Below, piece after piece: positions 25,779-35,055 of a DNA stretch of 64,000 nt. The stretch is from Ectobacillus sp. JY-23 (GTDB lineage: Bacteria > Bacillota > Bacilli > Bacillales > Bacillaceae_G): assembly GCF_023022965.1 (NCBI RefSeq), contig NZ_CP095462.1, positions 2,356,001 through 2,420,000 of the forward strand, written 5' to 3'. Under the pieces are notes generated by a model. The model ran no database searches. It was given only the letters and a program-made list of their open reading frames with translations, and was not told the origin of the DNA. Position numbers and translations under genes: made by a program. Each line of letters opens with the position of its first letter. Position 1 is the first letter of the stretch.

Positions 25779-27959
25779 TTATTTATTAAATTTAAACTTC
25801 GCTAATGCATCTGCTAATGCTGTGTTTACTGGCTCATCATCCTGCTGCTTCAAATACTTGGCCACGTCTTTCTTTGATACGTTCCCTTGCTTGGCCTTAT
25901 TACGGCGCTCTTGGAATGCATTCATTTTTTCACGATGACCGCAGCTGCAGACAAAGATTTGTCCGTCACCTTGACCGCGAAGCTCCATCTTCTTATGGCA
26001 GTTTGGACATCTTGCATTGGTCAGCTTGGCAATATTTTTACGATGACCGCATTCACGATCCTGACATACAAGCATACGGCCCTTTTTACCATTTACCTCA
26101 AGCATCGGCTTGCCGCAATCCGGGCATCTCGTCGCTGTTATATTGTCGTGTTTAAACTTTTGGTCACTATTTTTCACTTCATGTACAGCCGTTTTCGTAT
26201 ATTCACGAATCTCTTTTAAGAAGGTATCCTTCTTTAAGTTTCCCTTCGCAATTGCCTCAAGCTTTTGCTCCCATTCGGCGGTTAACGCCGGCGATTTTAA
26301 ATCCTCTGGAACAAGCTCTAGCAACTGTTTCCCTTTAGAAGTAATATGAATATACTTCCCTTTTTTCTCAAGTGAAAAGCTATTGAACAGCTTCTCAATA
26401 ATATCTGCACGTGTCGCGACAGTACCAAGACCGCCTGTTTTTCCAATCGTTTGAATTAAATCCTTGCTTTCACTGGACATATATTTTGCTGGGTTTTCCA
26501 TCGCAGACAAAAGCGTTCCTTCTGTGAAGCGCTCCGGCGGCTTGGTTTCACCTTTTGTTTGCAAGATATTTAGAATTTCAATTTCTTCTCCTTGCTCAAT
26601 GAATGGAAGAACCTGATCCGATACATCCTCACGTTCCTCTTCTTCAAAGTCATTATCATATACTTCCTTCCAGCCCTGTGAAAGAATTGTTTTCCCTTTG
26701 GCTACAAAGGATTCTTTCCCGATTGTGGCACGAATCGTTACTTGCTCAAACTCAAAGGCTGGTGATAGTACCGCTAAAAAGCGCTTTACAACAAGGTCAT
26801 AAATCTTTCTCTCTTTATCGCTCAAGGAACTAAGCAAGACAGCTTCTTCTGTTGGAATAATCGCATGGTGATCAGAAACCTTGCTGTTATCAACAAAGGA
26901 TTTGCTCGCCTTAATTGGCTTTTGCAGCAACCTTGAAGCAATTTTTGCATAGGGCTTTACATTACAAGCCGCAATGCGATCCTTCAATGTATCTACCATA
27001 TCTGTTGAAAGATAACGGGAATCCGTACGCGGATACGTGACCACCTTATGCTGTTCATACAGCTTTTGCATAATAGACAGCGTTTCTTTGGCAGAATAGC
27101 CGAAAATACGGTTTGCATCGCGCTGTAATTCTGTCAAATCATACAACTGCGGCGCATACGTTTTTTTCAAGGTTTTCTGCACTTCTGTAACCTTCGCTTT
27201 TTGATTGCGTACCGCCTTTACAATCGCATCTCCCGTTTCTTTAGAAAATGTTCTTGTTTCCTTTGTCTTCCCATCCTGCCAGATAAACTTTACATTTTTA
27301 CCGATGGCGGTTACACCATAAAACGGTTTTGGCTGGAAGCTTTTAATCTCTTCTTCACGCTTTGCGATAATTGCGAGCGTTGGTGTTTGTACACGGCCAC
27401 AGGATAGCTGCGCATTATGCTTGCATGTTAAAGCGCGCGTTGCATTAATACCGACGAACCAATCTGCTTCCGCGCGCGCGACCGCAGACGCGTATAAATT
27501 TTCATACTCCTTGCCGTCACGCAACTTACGAAAACCTTCCTGAATCGCTTTATCCGTAACAGATGAAATCCAAAGCCGTTTAATTGGCTTTTTCACCTGC
27601 ACCTTTTCCAAAATCCAGCGTGCGACCAGCTCGCCCTCGCGTCCCGCATCTGTCGCAATCACGATATCTTTTACATCCTTACGAAGCAGCTGCGATTTTA
27701 CCGCCTGAAACTGTTTACCCGTTTGTTTAATAACCACAAGTTTCAAATGAGCTGGAAGCATGGGTAAATCTTCTATTTTCCATGACTTATATTTATCATC
27801 GTAAGCCTCAGGATCGGCAAGTGTCACCAGATGACCAAGCGCCCATGTTACGATATATTGCTCTCCTTCTAAATAACCGTTCCCTTTTTTACCACACTTT
27901 AATACACGTGCCAAATCACGGGCAACAGACGGCTTTTCCGCCAATACAACTGTTTTCAT
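25779..27959 (-). CDS. topB: DNA topoisomerase III (type IA)
   Basis: 726 aa. N-terminal Toprim domain (VLAEKPSVARDLA with the catalytic Glu, then TDAGREGELVARW), and the type IA core with the active-site Tyr in TYPRTDSRYL. The C-terminal region (about 610-690) has four paired-cysteine motifs (CPDCGKPM, CQDRECGHRK, CPNCHKKM, CSCGHREK), read as zinc ribbons. Relaxes negative supercoils and resolves single-strand junctions in replication and recombination. Full length for Bacillus TopB. An independent gene or the second gene after the kinase-fold gene upstream (73 bp gap). Confidence 0.95.
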   Translation of the reverse strand: MKTVVLAEKPSVARDLARVLKCGKKGNGYLEGEQYIVTWALGHLVTLADPEAYDDKYKSWKIEDLPMLPAHLKLVVIKQTGKQFQAVKSQLLRKDVKDIVIATDAGREGELVARWILEKVQVKKPIKRLWISSVTDKAIQEGFRKLRDGKEYENLYASAVARAEADWFVGINATRALTCKHNAQLSCGRVQTPTLAIIAKREEEIKSFQPKPFYGVTAIGKNVKFIWQDGKTKETRTFSKETGDAIVKAVRNQKAKVTEVQKTLKKTYAPQLYDLTELQRDANRIFGYSAKETLSIMQKLYEQHKVVTYPRTDSRYLSTDMVDTLKDRIAACNVKPYAKIASRLLQKPIKASKSFVDNSKVSDHHAIIPTEEAVLLSSLSDKERKIYDLVVKRFLAVLSPAFEFEQVTIRATIGKESFVAKGKTILSQGWKEVYDNDFEEEEREDVSDQVLPFIEQGEEIEILNILQTKGETKPPERFTEGTLLSAMENPAKYMSSESKDLIQTIGKTGGLGTVATRADIIEKLFNSFSLEKKGKYIHITSKGKQLLELVPEDLKSPALTAEWEQKLEAIAKGNLKKDTFLKEIREYTKTAVHEVKNSDQKFKHDNITATRCPDCGKPMLEVNGKKGRMLVCQDRECGHRKNIAKLTNARCPNCHKKMELRGQGDGQIFVCSCGHREKMNAFQERRNKAKQGNVSKKDVAKYLKQQDDEPVNTALADALAKFKFNK

Positions 27960-28032
27960 CTAAACATCCTTTCCGGTTTCTTCTATTCTATATCTTAGAC
28001 GTTTTGTACATAAATGAAAAGCATTCTGATAT

Positions 28033-28929
28033 TTAGACATCATTCGTCAGCGCAAGATACAAGCTGTTCTGCGCTAATTTGACAAGCGCTTCATCGCTTT
28101 TGTCATATCCGTATAGAAGAAGCACAGCATTTGTAAAAATGGCCCGAAATCTCGCCAGCTCTCGTTCATGATATTGGACTGTTCCATATATGTCGAAGAA
28201 CACTCGACGATCTTCCGGTTCAAATAATGTATAAATTGCCGCTAAGTCCACGGAACGGTCCCCCTGATGCATATCACCCCAATCTATCACACCTGATAAA
28301 TTCCCTTCCGTATCCACTATCATATTTCGGATATGAAGATCTCCGTGTACAAGCGTTTCCCGGGCTATATGCTCGCAATGCGGGATATTGATTGCGTATT
28401 CTCTTAAAAAGGTTACGTCATATAGATTTAGGCTTGCGATACGTTCGATATAATCTTGTAGCATAGGCCTCCGCTTTTCAATATGCAAACGATCTCGTTC
28501 ATCAAACGTCACTCCATCAGGCACCGGTACATCATGTAGGGTACGTAAGAACAGGGCAAGCGGCTCAACCATCTTTTTTCGTTGCTTTGAAGATAACTGC
28601 ATAATAGCATGTCCCTTTACTAGCTTATATCCGAGGAAAGGATATGGATACTGCTCTGTTTCTGTTCCATAATAGACTGGTTCCGGCACAGCAAGAGGTA
28701 ACTGCTCAGCGAGGAACGGCAATACTTCTCCTTCTGTCTGTAAAAGCGGGATGGCAATGCCTCGTCTCGGGAAACGAAATACATACATGTTATTGACCAG
28801 GTAAACCGTATTATCAAAGCCCTCTCCTAATAAAGAGAGCTTAACAGGTATCAACTCTTGAAACTGCTCTTCAATTAGGCGTTTTGCCAGTTCTTGTGTG
28901 ACGATATATTCTGGATTCCATATAGCCAT
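28033..28929 (-). CDS. Aminoglycoside-phosphotransferase-fold kinase (APH family)
   Basis: 298 aa with the protein-kinase-like APH fold: LGEGFDNTVYLV (nucleotide loop), VHGDLHIRNMIVD (catalytic Brenner motif with Asp and Asn) and GVIDWGDMHQGDRSVDLA (metal-binding Asp). AGGAGG precedes the ATG. The family includes antibiotic, homoserine and small-molecule kinases, so the substrate cannot be named; a resistance role is possible but nothing in the neighbourhood supports it. Confidence 0.8.
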   Translation of the reverse strand: MAIWNPEYIVTQELAKRLIEEQFQELIPVKLSLLGEGFDNTVYLVNNMYVFRFPRRGIAIPLLQTEGEVLPFLAEQLPLAVPEPVYYGTETEQYPYPFLGYKLVKGHAIMQLSSKQRKKMVEPLALFLRTLHDVPVPDGVTFDERDRLHIEKRRPMLQDYIERIASLNLYDVTFLREYAINIPHCEHIARETLVHGDLHIRNMIVDTEGNLSGVIDWGDMHQGDRSVDLAAIYTLFEPEDRRVFFDIYGTVQYHERELARFRAIFTNAVLLLYGYDKSDEALVKLAQNSLYLALTNDV

Positions 28930-28950
28930 TTATATGCCTCCTTTCCATTA

Positions 28951-29000
28951 CCTAGGAAATAGAATAAGGAAGAGTAATCCTCACTCTTCCTTTACCTAGG
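28951..29000. terminator. Nested inverted repeat between two leftward genes
   Basis: An inner 10-bp stem (AAGGAAGAGT with ACTCTTCCTT, 28966-28992) lies inside an outer pair of CCTAGG hexamers (28951-28956, 28995-29000). It sits after the AlbA_2-less gene. The T-tract is poor, so it may be a weak terminator. Confidence 0.5.
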
Positions 29001-29035
29001 TTTCAATATATAATCCTTAACTATTAATTAGTCCG

Positions 29036-30421
29036 CTATTTTATCACGTATGCTTGCTTTGGATGATTCACCTGATTCGGGTATTTTAACTTAATTTTGC
29101 CTTTATCTAAAAGCTTAGCTAAATAATTGTTTCTCAGACCATCCGGTGTTCGCTCTAGCAGATAAGCAAACTCCTTAAGTCTCAATGGACGCTTGGCACA
29201 AAGCTGCAAAATAATATCTTCCATCACGTCTGGAGACAGGCGTTTTTTCTTCCTGGCTAGCTCAGCTATTTGCCATAGCTCTGCTTCTATATCATCCTCT
29301 AGCACCTCTTCATATATATCTTCAGTACTAGGCACTTCGACAGAATCCTTCATTTTGTTATTTATGGACCTCGTTGATTCACTATTTCCGACAATATCTT
29401 TATTATAGGAGTTGTAATCTTTATTATCGGAGCCAAACTCTTTATTCACGGAGATTACGTCTTTGTTAGCGGAGTTAAAATCGTTATTATAAGAGTTTTT
29501 AACCTTATTATAGGAGTTGTAATCTTTATTATCGGAGTTTCTACCGTTAGTATAGGAGTCCTCATTTTCCTGCCATCCCGACAAAAATGCCTCTTCTATA
29601 GGTACAATCATAGGATATATCTTCAGGGTAAGATTCGTTTTATTATTTTCCGAATCAGATGTAAACCTCATGATCCAATTGAGCTGTTTTGCCGCTACAT
29701 CCATATTGCGTATACCTGAGCCAGCTCTTTTACATAAATCAATCATAATAAACATTTTAAATAGATTGGGATTTCTTAAATTGCTAATGCCGCCCTCAAG
29801 AGCTTGTTCTGCTGCAACACGTGAATAACCAGGGTTAGTGAATATATATGCATCTTGTGTTTTCTCGATTACAATACCGCCCTCTGCATAATAATCTCCA
29901 TGTACAATCGCATTTATAATCGCTTCATGAAAAATAGTAGCTTGTTCAACTCCAAGATCACCAGACATACTATTCCTTATATTATCTAATGTTCGGAAAT
30001 AGAAGTCGTATATGTTTCCAGACCAAGTTCCATCTTGTGAAGTAAATCGATGGGACCAAGATAGATTTTCATTATTTCCCAAACTCTCACGATACTCAAG
30101 AAAGTATTGCGGCAAAACTTCTGTAATCATTCGCTCTTCACTAAACATTAATAAGCCAGCCAAAGTCAGTCCTTCTTTATTTGTATTACGAATCTTTCCC
30201 CAGGCACCGATTTTATAAAGAAACTCCTTTAACTCCAGCGCATTCCACGGATGATCCGGCTTGACCGCCGCAAAGCGCTGCCGGTAGTTTTTTACCGACT
30301 CGAAATTCAGTTCATTGAGGCCATAGTGCTCTAAAATCAAGCTATCGGAGGTCTGGCCGGTATGATCTATTGTATAACTCAATGCATTTCCTCCTTCCAT
30401 ATCCGTTCTTTCACGCAGCAT
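29036..30421 (-). CDS. Schlafen/AlbA_2-family ATP-binding protein lacking the AlbA_2 domain
   Basis: 461 aa. The central part (about 30-260) is the GHKL-like ATP-binding core that normally follows an AlbA_2 (Schlafen-like) DNA-binding domain: LEHYGLNELNFESVKNYRQRF, then GLTLAGLLMF and EAIINAIVHGDYY. The first 20 residues join this core directly, so the roughly 120-residue AlbA_2 domain is absent. Yet AAAGGAG stands well placed before the ATG, which suggests a real gene rather than a truncation product. Residues about 285-345 are a run of seven-residue repeats (S-x-N-K-D-x-N), encoded by 21-bp DNA repeats. A winged-helix-like C-terminal part follows. Family members are often near mobile or defence genes; function unknown. 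Confidence 0.75.
   Translation of the reverse strand: MLRERTDMEGGNALSYTIDHTGQTSDSLILEHYGLNELNFESVKNYRQRFAAVKPDHPWNALELKEFLYKIGAWGKIRNTNKEGLTLAGLLMFSEERMITEVLPQYFLEYRESLGNNENLSWSHRFTSQDGTWSGNIYDFYFRTLDNIRNSMSGDLGVEQATIFHEAIINAIVHGDYYAEGGIVIEKTQDAYIFTNPGYSRVAAEQALEGGISNLRNPNLFKMFIMIDLCKRAGSGIRNMDVAAKQLNWIMRFTSDSENNKTNLTLKIYPMIVPIEEAFLSGWQENEDSYTNGRNSDNKDYNSYNKVKNSYNNDFNSANKDVISVNKEFGSDNKDYNSYNKDIVGNSESTRSINNKMKDSVEVPSTEDIYEEVLEDDIEAELWQIAELARKKKRLSPDVMEDIILQLCAKRPLRLKEFAYLLERTPDGLRNNYLAKLLDKGKIKLKYPNQVNHPKQAYVIK
29396..29563 (-). repeat. 21-bp in-frame minisatellite within the AlbA_2-less gene
   Basis: Eight consecutive 21-bp units at exact spacing, each giving a heptad of the form S-x-N-K-D-[YF]-N with acidic or aromatic variants. 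Two pairs of non-adjacent units (1 and 6, 2 and 7) are nearly identical, which suggests duplication of a five-unit block. Because 21 is a multiple of three, unit gain or loss would keep the frame. Confidence 0.9.
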
Positions 30422-30882
30422 ATTATAAAGTCTCCTTTGACTGCCTCATAAAGTTCATTCCTTTATTTTAACACTTTTTGACGATATATCGTGTGACTGC
30501 AAAGAAAATATATTAACAAAGACCTTCGGGAAATAATGGTACATATATTCATAATTATTGGCTGTTTTCGCAAACTTTGTTGCTATGTAACAAATAATGG
30601 GGAGTGGTTGATTTCCGCTCCAACCAACCTGAAACAAAGAAACCTATCTAAAAACAACAATCTTTTATAAAAGAGCCTAATTATTATATAGATATACAAA
30701 AATCAAAGAGAAGCATATACATATAGTCTGCCGCTTCTTCGTACCTCTCATAAATAAACTGTATGATATAGTTTGTGTTATCTGTACTACATAATTTGCC
30801 CTCTTTAATCCTCCCTGCAACTTCGTTATAATCAATAGAGAAGTTTCAACTACGTCACTATAAAGAAAAGGTGTATGCATAG
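30422..30882. other. Intergenic region with a possible mobile-element remnant
   Basis: 460 bases between divergent genes. The segment 30559-30630 (GCAAACTTTGTTGC followed by a G+C-richer stretch with GGTTG/CAACC arms) differs from its surroundings and recalls short interspersed sequences seen in other Bacillaceae genomes. This is from memory and untested. No gene is visible. Confidence 0.35.
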
Positions 30883-32439
30883 ATGAGTATTTTATCAGTA
30901 AGCAATTTAAGTCATGGCTTTGGCGACCGCGCTATCTTTAATAACGTCTCCTTCCGCCTATTAAAAGGCGAGCATATTGGGTTAGTCGGGGCCAACGGAG
31001 AAGGTAAATCTACCTTTATGAACATTGTTACTGGCAAGCTGCAGCCAGATGAAGGGAAAGTTGAATGGTCTAAGCATATGCGCGTAGGCTATTTGGATCA
31101 GCATGCTGTTTTGTCGCAAGGAATGACAATTCGTGATGCCTTAAAAACTGCTTTTCAATATCTCTTTGATATGGAAGCTGAGATGAACGGTATTTATGAG
31201 AAAATGGGAGAAGCAACTCCTGAAGAGCTAGAGAGAATGCTGGAAGATGTTGGGGTCATTCAAGATACTTTAACTAACAATGACTTCTATATTATTGACT
31301 CTAAAGTAGAAGAGGTAGCGCGCGGACTTGGTTTAGATGATGTCGGCCTAGATCGTGATGTACACGACCTGAGCGGGGGACAACGCACAAAGGTTCTGCT
31401 TGCGAAGCTATTGCTTGAGAAGCCGGATATCTTATTGCTAGATGAGCCTACCAACTACCTAGATGAAAAGCACATTGAGTGGCTGAAGCGCTACCTACAG
31501 GAATATGAGAACGCATTTATTTTGATATCCCATGATATTCCGTTCTTAAATAGTGTAGTTAATCTAATCTACCATATGGAAAACCAAGAATTGAATCGCT
31601 ATGTGGGTGATTATGATAACTTCCTAAAGATTTATGAAGTGAAAAAACAACAACTGGAGTCTGCTTATAAGCGTCAGCAGCAGGAAATTTCCGAGCTAAA
31701 AGACTTTGTTGCCCGCAATAAAGCGCGTGTTTCTACACGAAATATGGCAATGTCCCGCCAGAAAAAGCTTGATAAAATGGAAGTGATTGAGCTAGCGAAG
31801 GAAAAACCGAAGCCGGAGTTTCATTTTAAGGAAGGTCGTACATCCGGCAAGCTGATTTTTGAGACGAAGGATCTTGTTATTGGCTATGACAGCCCACTTT
31901 CTAGACCTTTAAACTTGAAAATGGAGCGCGGTCAAAAAATTGCCTTGATGGGTGCAAACGGTATTGGTAAAACAACACTTCTAAAGAGTATTTTAGGCGA
32001 AATTAAGCCGATTTCTGGCAGCGTTCAGCGCGGTGATTACTTGCAAATCGGCTACTTCGAGCAAGAAATTAAAACATCCAACTACAATACTTGTATTGAA
32101 GAGGTTTGGAACGCGTTTCCTTCCTTTACACAATACGAAGTGCGTGCTGCATTAGCAAAATGCGGCCTTACAACAAAGCATATTGAAAGCAAGGTAGAAG
32201 TCCTGAGCGGGGGAGAAAAGGCGAAGGTACGCCTGTGTAAGCTAGTAAATAGCGAGACAAACCTGCTGGTACTGGACGAGCCTACCAACCACTTGGACGT
32301 AGATGCGAAGGAAGAGTTAAAGCGCGCCTTAAAAGCCTACAAAGGTAGCATCCTACTTATCAGTCACGAACCGGAATTCTATCGTGAGGTTGCGACTGAA
32401 GTATGGAATTGCGAGAGCTGGACAACGAAGTTGTTCTAA
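30883..32439 (+). CDS. yfmM: ABC-F family ATPase, YfmM type
   Basis: 518 aa with two ATP-binding cassettes and no transmembrane part. First cassette: GANGEGKST, LSGGQRTK, LLLDEPTNYLD; second: GANGIGKTT, LSGGEKAK, LVLDEPTNHLD. A charged linker lies between (about 245-310). As I recall the sequence it follows B. subtilis YfmM, including the start MSIL...LSHGFGDRAIF. ABC-F proteins act on the ribosome, either relieving stalled translation or protecting from antibiotics. No leader peptide or attenuator of the antibiotic-inducible type was seen upstream. A terminator follows. Confidence 0.9.
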   Translation: MSILSVSNLSHGFGDRAIFNNVSFRLLKGEHIGLVGANGEGKSTFMNIVTGKLQPDEGKVEWSKHMRVGYLDQHAVLSQGMTIRDALKTAFQYLFDMEAEMNGIYEKMGEATPEELERMLEDVGVIQDTLTNNDFYIIDSKVEEVARGLGLDDVGLDRDVHDLSGGQRTKVLLAKLLLEKPDILLLDEPTNYLDEKHIEWLKRYLQEYENAFILISHDIPFLNSVVNLIYHMENQELNRYVGDYDNFLKIYEVKKQQLESAYKRQQQEISELKDFVARNKARVSTRNMAMSRQKKLDKMEVIELAKEKPKPEFHFKEGRTSGKLIFETKDLVIGYDSPLSRPLNLKMERGQKIALMGANGIGKTTLLKSILGEIKPISGSVQRGDYLQIGYFEQEIKTSNYNTCIEEVWNAFPSFTQYEVRAALAKCGLTTKHIESKVEVLSGGEKAKVRLCKLVNSETNLLVLDEPTNHLDVDAKEELKRALKAYKGSILLISHEPEFYREVATEVWNCESWTTKLF

Positions 32440-32458
32440 TCAGCTATTCACACATTTC

Positions 32459-32495
32459 AGCCTCCTCTTACTGGTAAAGGGGAGGCTGGCTTTTT
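32459..32495 (+). terminator. Rho-independent terminator after yfmM
   Basis: Stem AGCCTCC with GGAGGCT (extended by flanking pairs, about 15-base loop) followed by GGCTTTTTG. Confidence 0.75.
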
Positions 32496-32550
32496 GTTTG
32501 CTTTTGCTCTTATGCTATAATAAGTACTCATCATATATTTTGGAGGCATT

Positions 32551-33015
32551 ATGCTAACTTTTGAAGAAAAACTTGCAATTATCTCATCTTTTTCAGAATT
32601 AGAGCGAAAAAACGTGTCGTTAGGGCGCGTGAATTTCCATTTTGAAGGCAGCGTGAAGGAGAAAAAAGTGGTTGTTTATCACCTGCACCCAAATGGCAAT
32701 GGCTTTGTATATGGGGAATATCTGAATGGGTATGAAATGAACGACAAGGGTATGGTCAATATCCGTGATTTCTCAGCGGATGCGCTTCGCACAATTGTCG
32801 AGCAGTCCATTTTGTCTCTATCAGAAGAAGAGATAGCGGTTCCTGATAAGCCTGCTTTTGAAGAAGAGTGGATCAATGACGAAGGACATACTCTCACGCT
32901 TGTGGAAGAAGACGATTTGTGGAATGTGTATGCTGGTTTAAACCTTGATGGTACATTCAACTCCTATCGAGAAGCAGCTCAATATCTAGATGAGGAAGGC
33001 TTCACTATTAAGTAA
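32551..33015 (+). CDS. Hypothetical acidic protein
   Basis: 154 aa, soluble, acidic (many Glu/Asp), no signal peptide or membrane segment. GGAGG lies before the ATG, and the composition (regular alternation of charged and hydrophobic residues, SYREAAQYLDEEGF near the end) looks like a folded protein. Homologues are common in Bacillus as unnamed proteins to my knowledge, but I do not recognise a family. It runs convergent to a small HTH gene, and its stop is followed by a small hairpin (AAGCC/GGCTT). Confidence 0.7.
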   Translation: MLTFEEKLAIISSFSELERKNVSLGRVNFHFEGSVKEKKVVVYHLHPNGNGFVYGEYLNGYEMNDKGMVNIRDFSADALRTIVEQSILSLSEEEIAVPDKPAFEEEWINDEGHTLTLVEEDDLWNVYAGLNLDGTFNSYREAAQYLDEEGFTIK

Positions 33016-33036
33016 AGCCCTTGCATCGCAAAGGCT

Positions 33037-33267
33037 TCAATCTTCATCCTTAATATCAATATCCTCGGGAAGTGGCTCGCTGTTCCATTCAGCAAGCTGC
33101 TTTTTTGCTTTTTCTACCTGCTTCATATGGTCAGCAAATTGGTCTTTATAGATGAGGTACTGCTCGCCGTCATGAACAGTTCTAATTTTACCCTGTCCAA
33201 CTAATGCACGAATTGTTGCTTCTGGAAGTGATAAATACTCCGCCGTTTCTGCGATTGTCATATACAT
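33037..33267 (-). CDS. Small helix-turn-helix (excisionase/MerR-like) DNA-binding protein
   Basis: 76 aa with an HTH_17-type domain (MTIAETAEYLSLPEATIRAL, then GKIRTVHDGEQYLIYKDQF) and an acidic tail ending in DIDIKDED. I chose the ATG at 33267 since GAGAGG lies 9 bases before it; an earlier in-frame ATG at 33276 would touch that ribosome binding site. Despite the excisionase label of the family, no integrase or attachment site is nearby, so it is probably a small chromosomal regulator. Confidence 0.75.
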   Translation of the reverse strand: MYMTIAETAEYLSLPEATIRALVGQGKIRTVHDGEQYLIYKDQFADHMKQVEKAKKQLAEWNSEPLPEDIDIKDED

Positions 33268-33497
33268 TGATTTCATCCTCTCAGCTCTTTATCCATTTTC
33301 ATTTTATCACTTTTATGTCGCTTAATACGAAATGATGTAGCAAGAAATTGATAACTATTATAAAAAGGGTTATACTTTTTAAGGTACTTACGGCTATTAT
33401 GAAGTTTTTTTGGAAATAGGAGATTGCTTTATTCGGGATTATGTTATTGTTTTGTGGAATAATATTTCTTATAAATTAATAAAGGTGAGGGTTTGTC

Positions 33498-34997
33498 ATG
33501 AACAATCATACATATTGCTCCATGGTTATTTTTGGAGCAACAGGCGACTTAGCGAAACGGAAGCTTTTCCCATCTATATACAATCTGTACAAAAAAGGTA
33601 CGCTAGACAAAAATTTCGCTGTAGTAGGTGTGGCGCGCAGAGAGTGGAGCGATGAAGTTTTTCGTGAAAATGTTACTGCTTCCTTGCAGGATTCCAATAT
33701 TTCTATTGAAGGCGACCTAACGGAATTCCTCTCTCATTTTCGTTATCTTGCGTTTGATGTTACCAATGCAGCTTCTTATCAAGATTTACATGAGCTATTA
33801 AACAGCTTAGAGCAAGAATTTTCTATCCCGGGCAACCGCATGTTTTACATGGCAATGGCACCGGAGTTCTTTGGAACAATTGCTTCCTACTTAAAGTCTG
33901 AAGGTGTAACCAATGAACAAGGCTGGAATCGCCTTATTATTGAAAAACCATTTGGTCATGATTTCGCTTCTGCGCAGAAGCTAAACGAGGATTTAAGACA
34001 AGCGTTTGCGGAGGATGAAATCTACCGTATTGACCATTATCTAGGCAAAGAAATGGTTCAAAATATTGGTGTAATCCGTTTTGCCAATGCGATTTTTGAA
34101 TCGTTATGGAACAATCGCCACATCTCTAATATTCAAATCACTTCCAGTGAATCACTTGGTGTAGAAGACCGCGGTGGTTATTATGATACGTCAGGCGCCT
34201 TGCGCGACATGGTACAAAACCATATGATTCAAATGGTAGCTTTGCTTGCGATGGAGCCACCAATTCGCTTAACAACAGAAGAAATCCGCAGTGAAAAGAT
34301 TAAAGCATTACGTGCTATGCGCCCAATGACAAAGGATGAGGTAAAGCAATATTTCGTTCGCAGTCAGTATGGTCCGGGCTCCATGAATGGAAAAGAAGTA
34401 CCTGGCTACCGCAGTGAGCCTAAGGTAAACCCAGAATCTCGTACAGAGACATTTGTCGCAGGTAAGCTGATGATTGACAACTTCCGCTGGGCAGGTGTAC
34501 CGATTTATATCCGTACAGGGAAGCGTATGCAAGAAAAATCTACAAAGATTGTAGTTGAATTTAAAGAATTGCCAATGAATCTGTACTCTAAATCAGAAAA
34601 TAACGTTCATCCAAATCTTCTTATTATCCATATCCAGCCAGATGAAGGTATCTCACTGATTTTAAATGGTAAAAAGATTGGGATGACTGATAAAACAACA
34701 CCGGCTAAGCTGGATTATTGCAATCATTGCATCGACGGTATCAATACACCGGAAGCATACGAGAAGCTTCTTAACGATGCAATTCACGGTGATGCAACAA
34801 ACTTTACACACTGGGATGAAGTTGCACTATCCTGGAAATTTGTTGATGTAATCTCTGAAGCATGGAAAGAAGATACAAGCAGTGAGTTTGAGCTGTATCC
34901 TGCCGGTTCTATGGGACCAAAGGCTGCTGATGATCTGCTGGCACAAGATGGCTTCCACTGGTGGCCAATCGGAGATGACAGTGACTATTCTATATAA
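33498..34997 (+). CDS. zwf: Glucose-6-phosphate 1-dehydrogenase
   Basis: 499 aa. First step of the oxidative pentose phosphate pathway, giving NADPH. The N-terminal nucleotide-binding FGATGDLAKRKLFPS and the active-site RIDHYLGKEMVQN are visible; full length. GGTGAGG precedes the ATG. It is convergent with gnd, which encodes the third enzyme of the same pathway, with a shared terminator between them. Confidence 0.97.
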   Translation: MNNHTYCSMVIFGATGDLAKRKLFPSIYNLYKKGTLDKNFAVVGVARREWSDEVFRENVTASLQDSNISIEGDLTEFLSHFRYLAFDVTNAASYQDLHELLNSLEQEFSIPGNRMFYMAMAPEFFGTIASYLKSEGVTNEQGWNRLIIEKPFGHDFASAQKLNEDLRQAFAEDEIYRIDHYLGKEMVQNIGVIRFANAIFESLWNNRHISNIQITSSESLGVEDRGGYYDTSGALRDMVQNHMIQMVALLAMEPPIRLTTEEIRSEKIKALRAMRPMTKDEVKQYFVRSQYGPGSMNGKEVPGYRSEPKVNPESRTETFVAGKLMIDNFRWAGVPIYIRTGKRMQEKSTKIVVEFKELPMNLYSKSENNVHPNLLIIHIQPDEGISLILNGKKIGMTDKTTPAKLDYCNHCIDGINTPEAYEKLLNDAIHGDATNFTHWDEVALSWKFVDVISEAWKEDTSSEFELYPAGSMGPKAADDLLAQDGFHWWPIGDDSDYSI

Positions 34998-35000
34998 TAA

Positions 35001-35026
35001 AAAACCGAGCCTCGGCTCGGTTTTTT
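35001..35026. terminator. Bidirectional terminator between zwf and gnd
   Basis: Perfect stem AAAACCGAGCC with GGCTCGGTTTT around a 2-base centre, flanked by A and T runs. Confidence 0.9.
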
Positions 35027-35055
35027 GTTTAGCAGCTAAGCCACATATGCTGTTT

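Noticed and set aside
25805-26833. Several plus-strand frames opposite topB
   Set aside because: They mirror the codon structure of topB, have no ribosome binding sites and look like shadows.
28033-28929. APH-fold gene as an antibiotic-resistance gene
   Set aside because: Only general kinase motifs are seen. There is no resistance context or close match that I can claim.
33037-33267. The HTH_17 gene as an excisionase of a mobile element
   Set aside because: No integrase, attachment repeats or phage genes nearby; related small HTH genes are common in Bacillus chromosomes.
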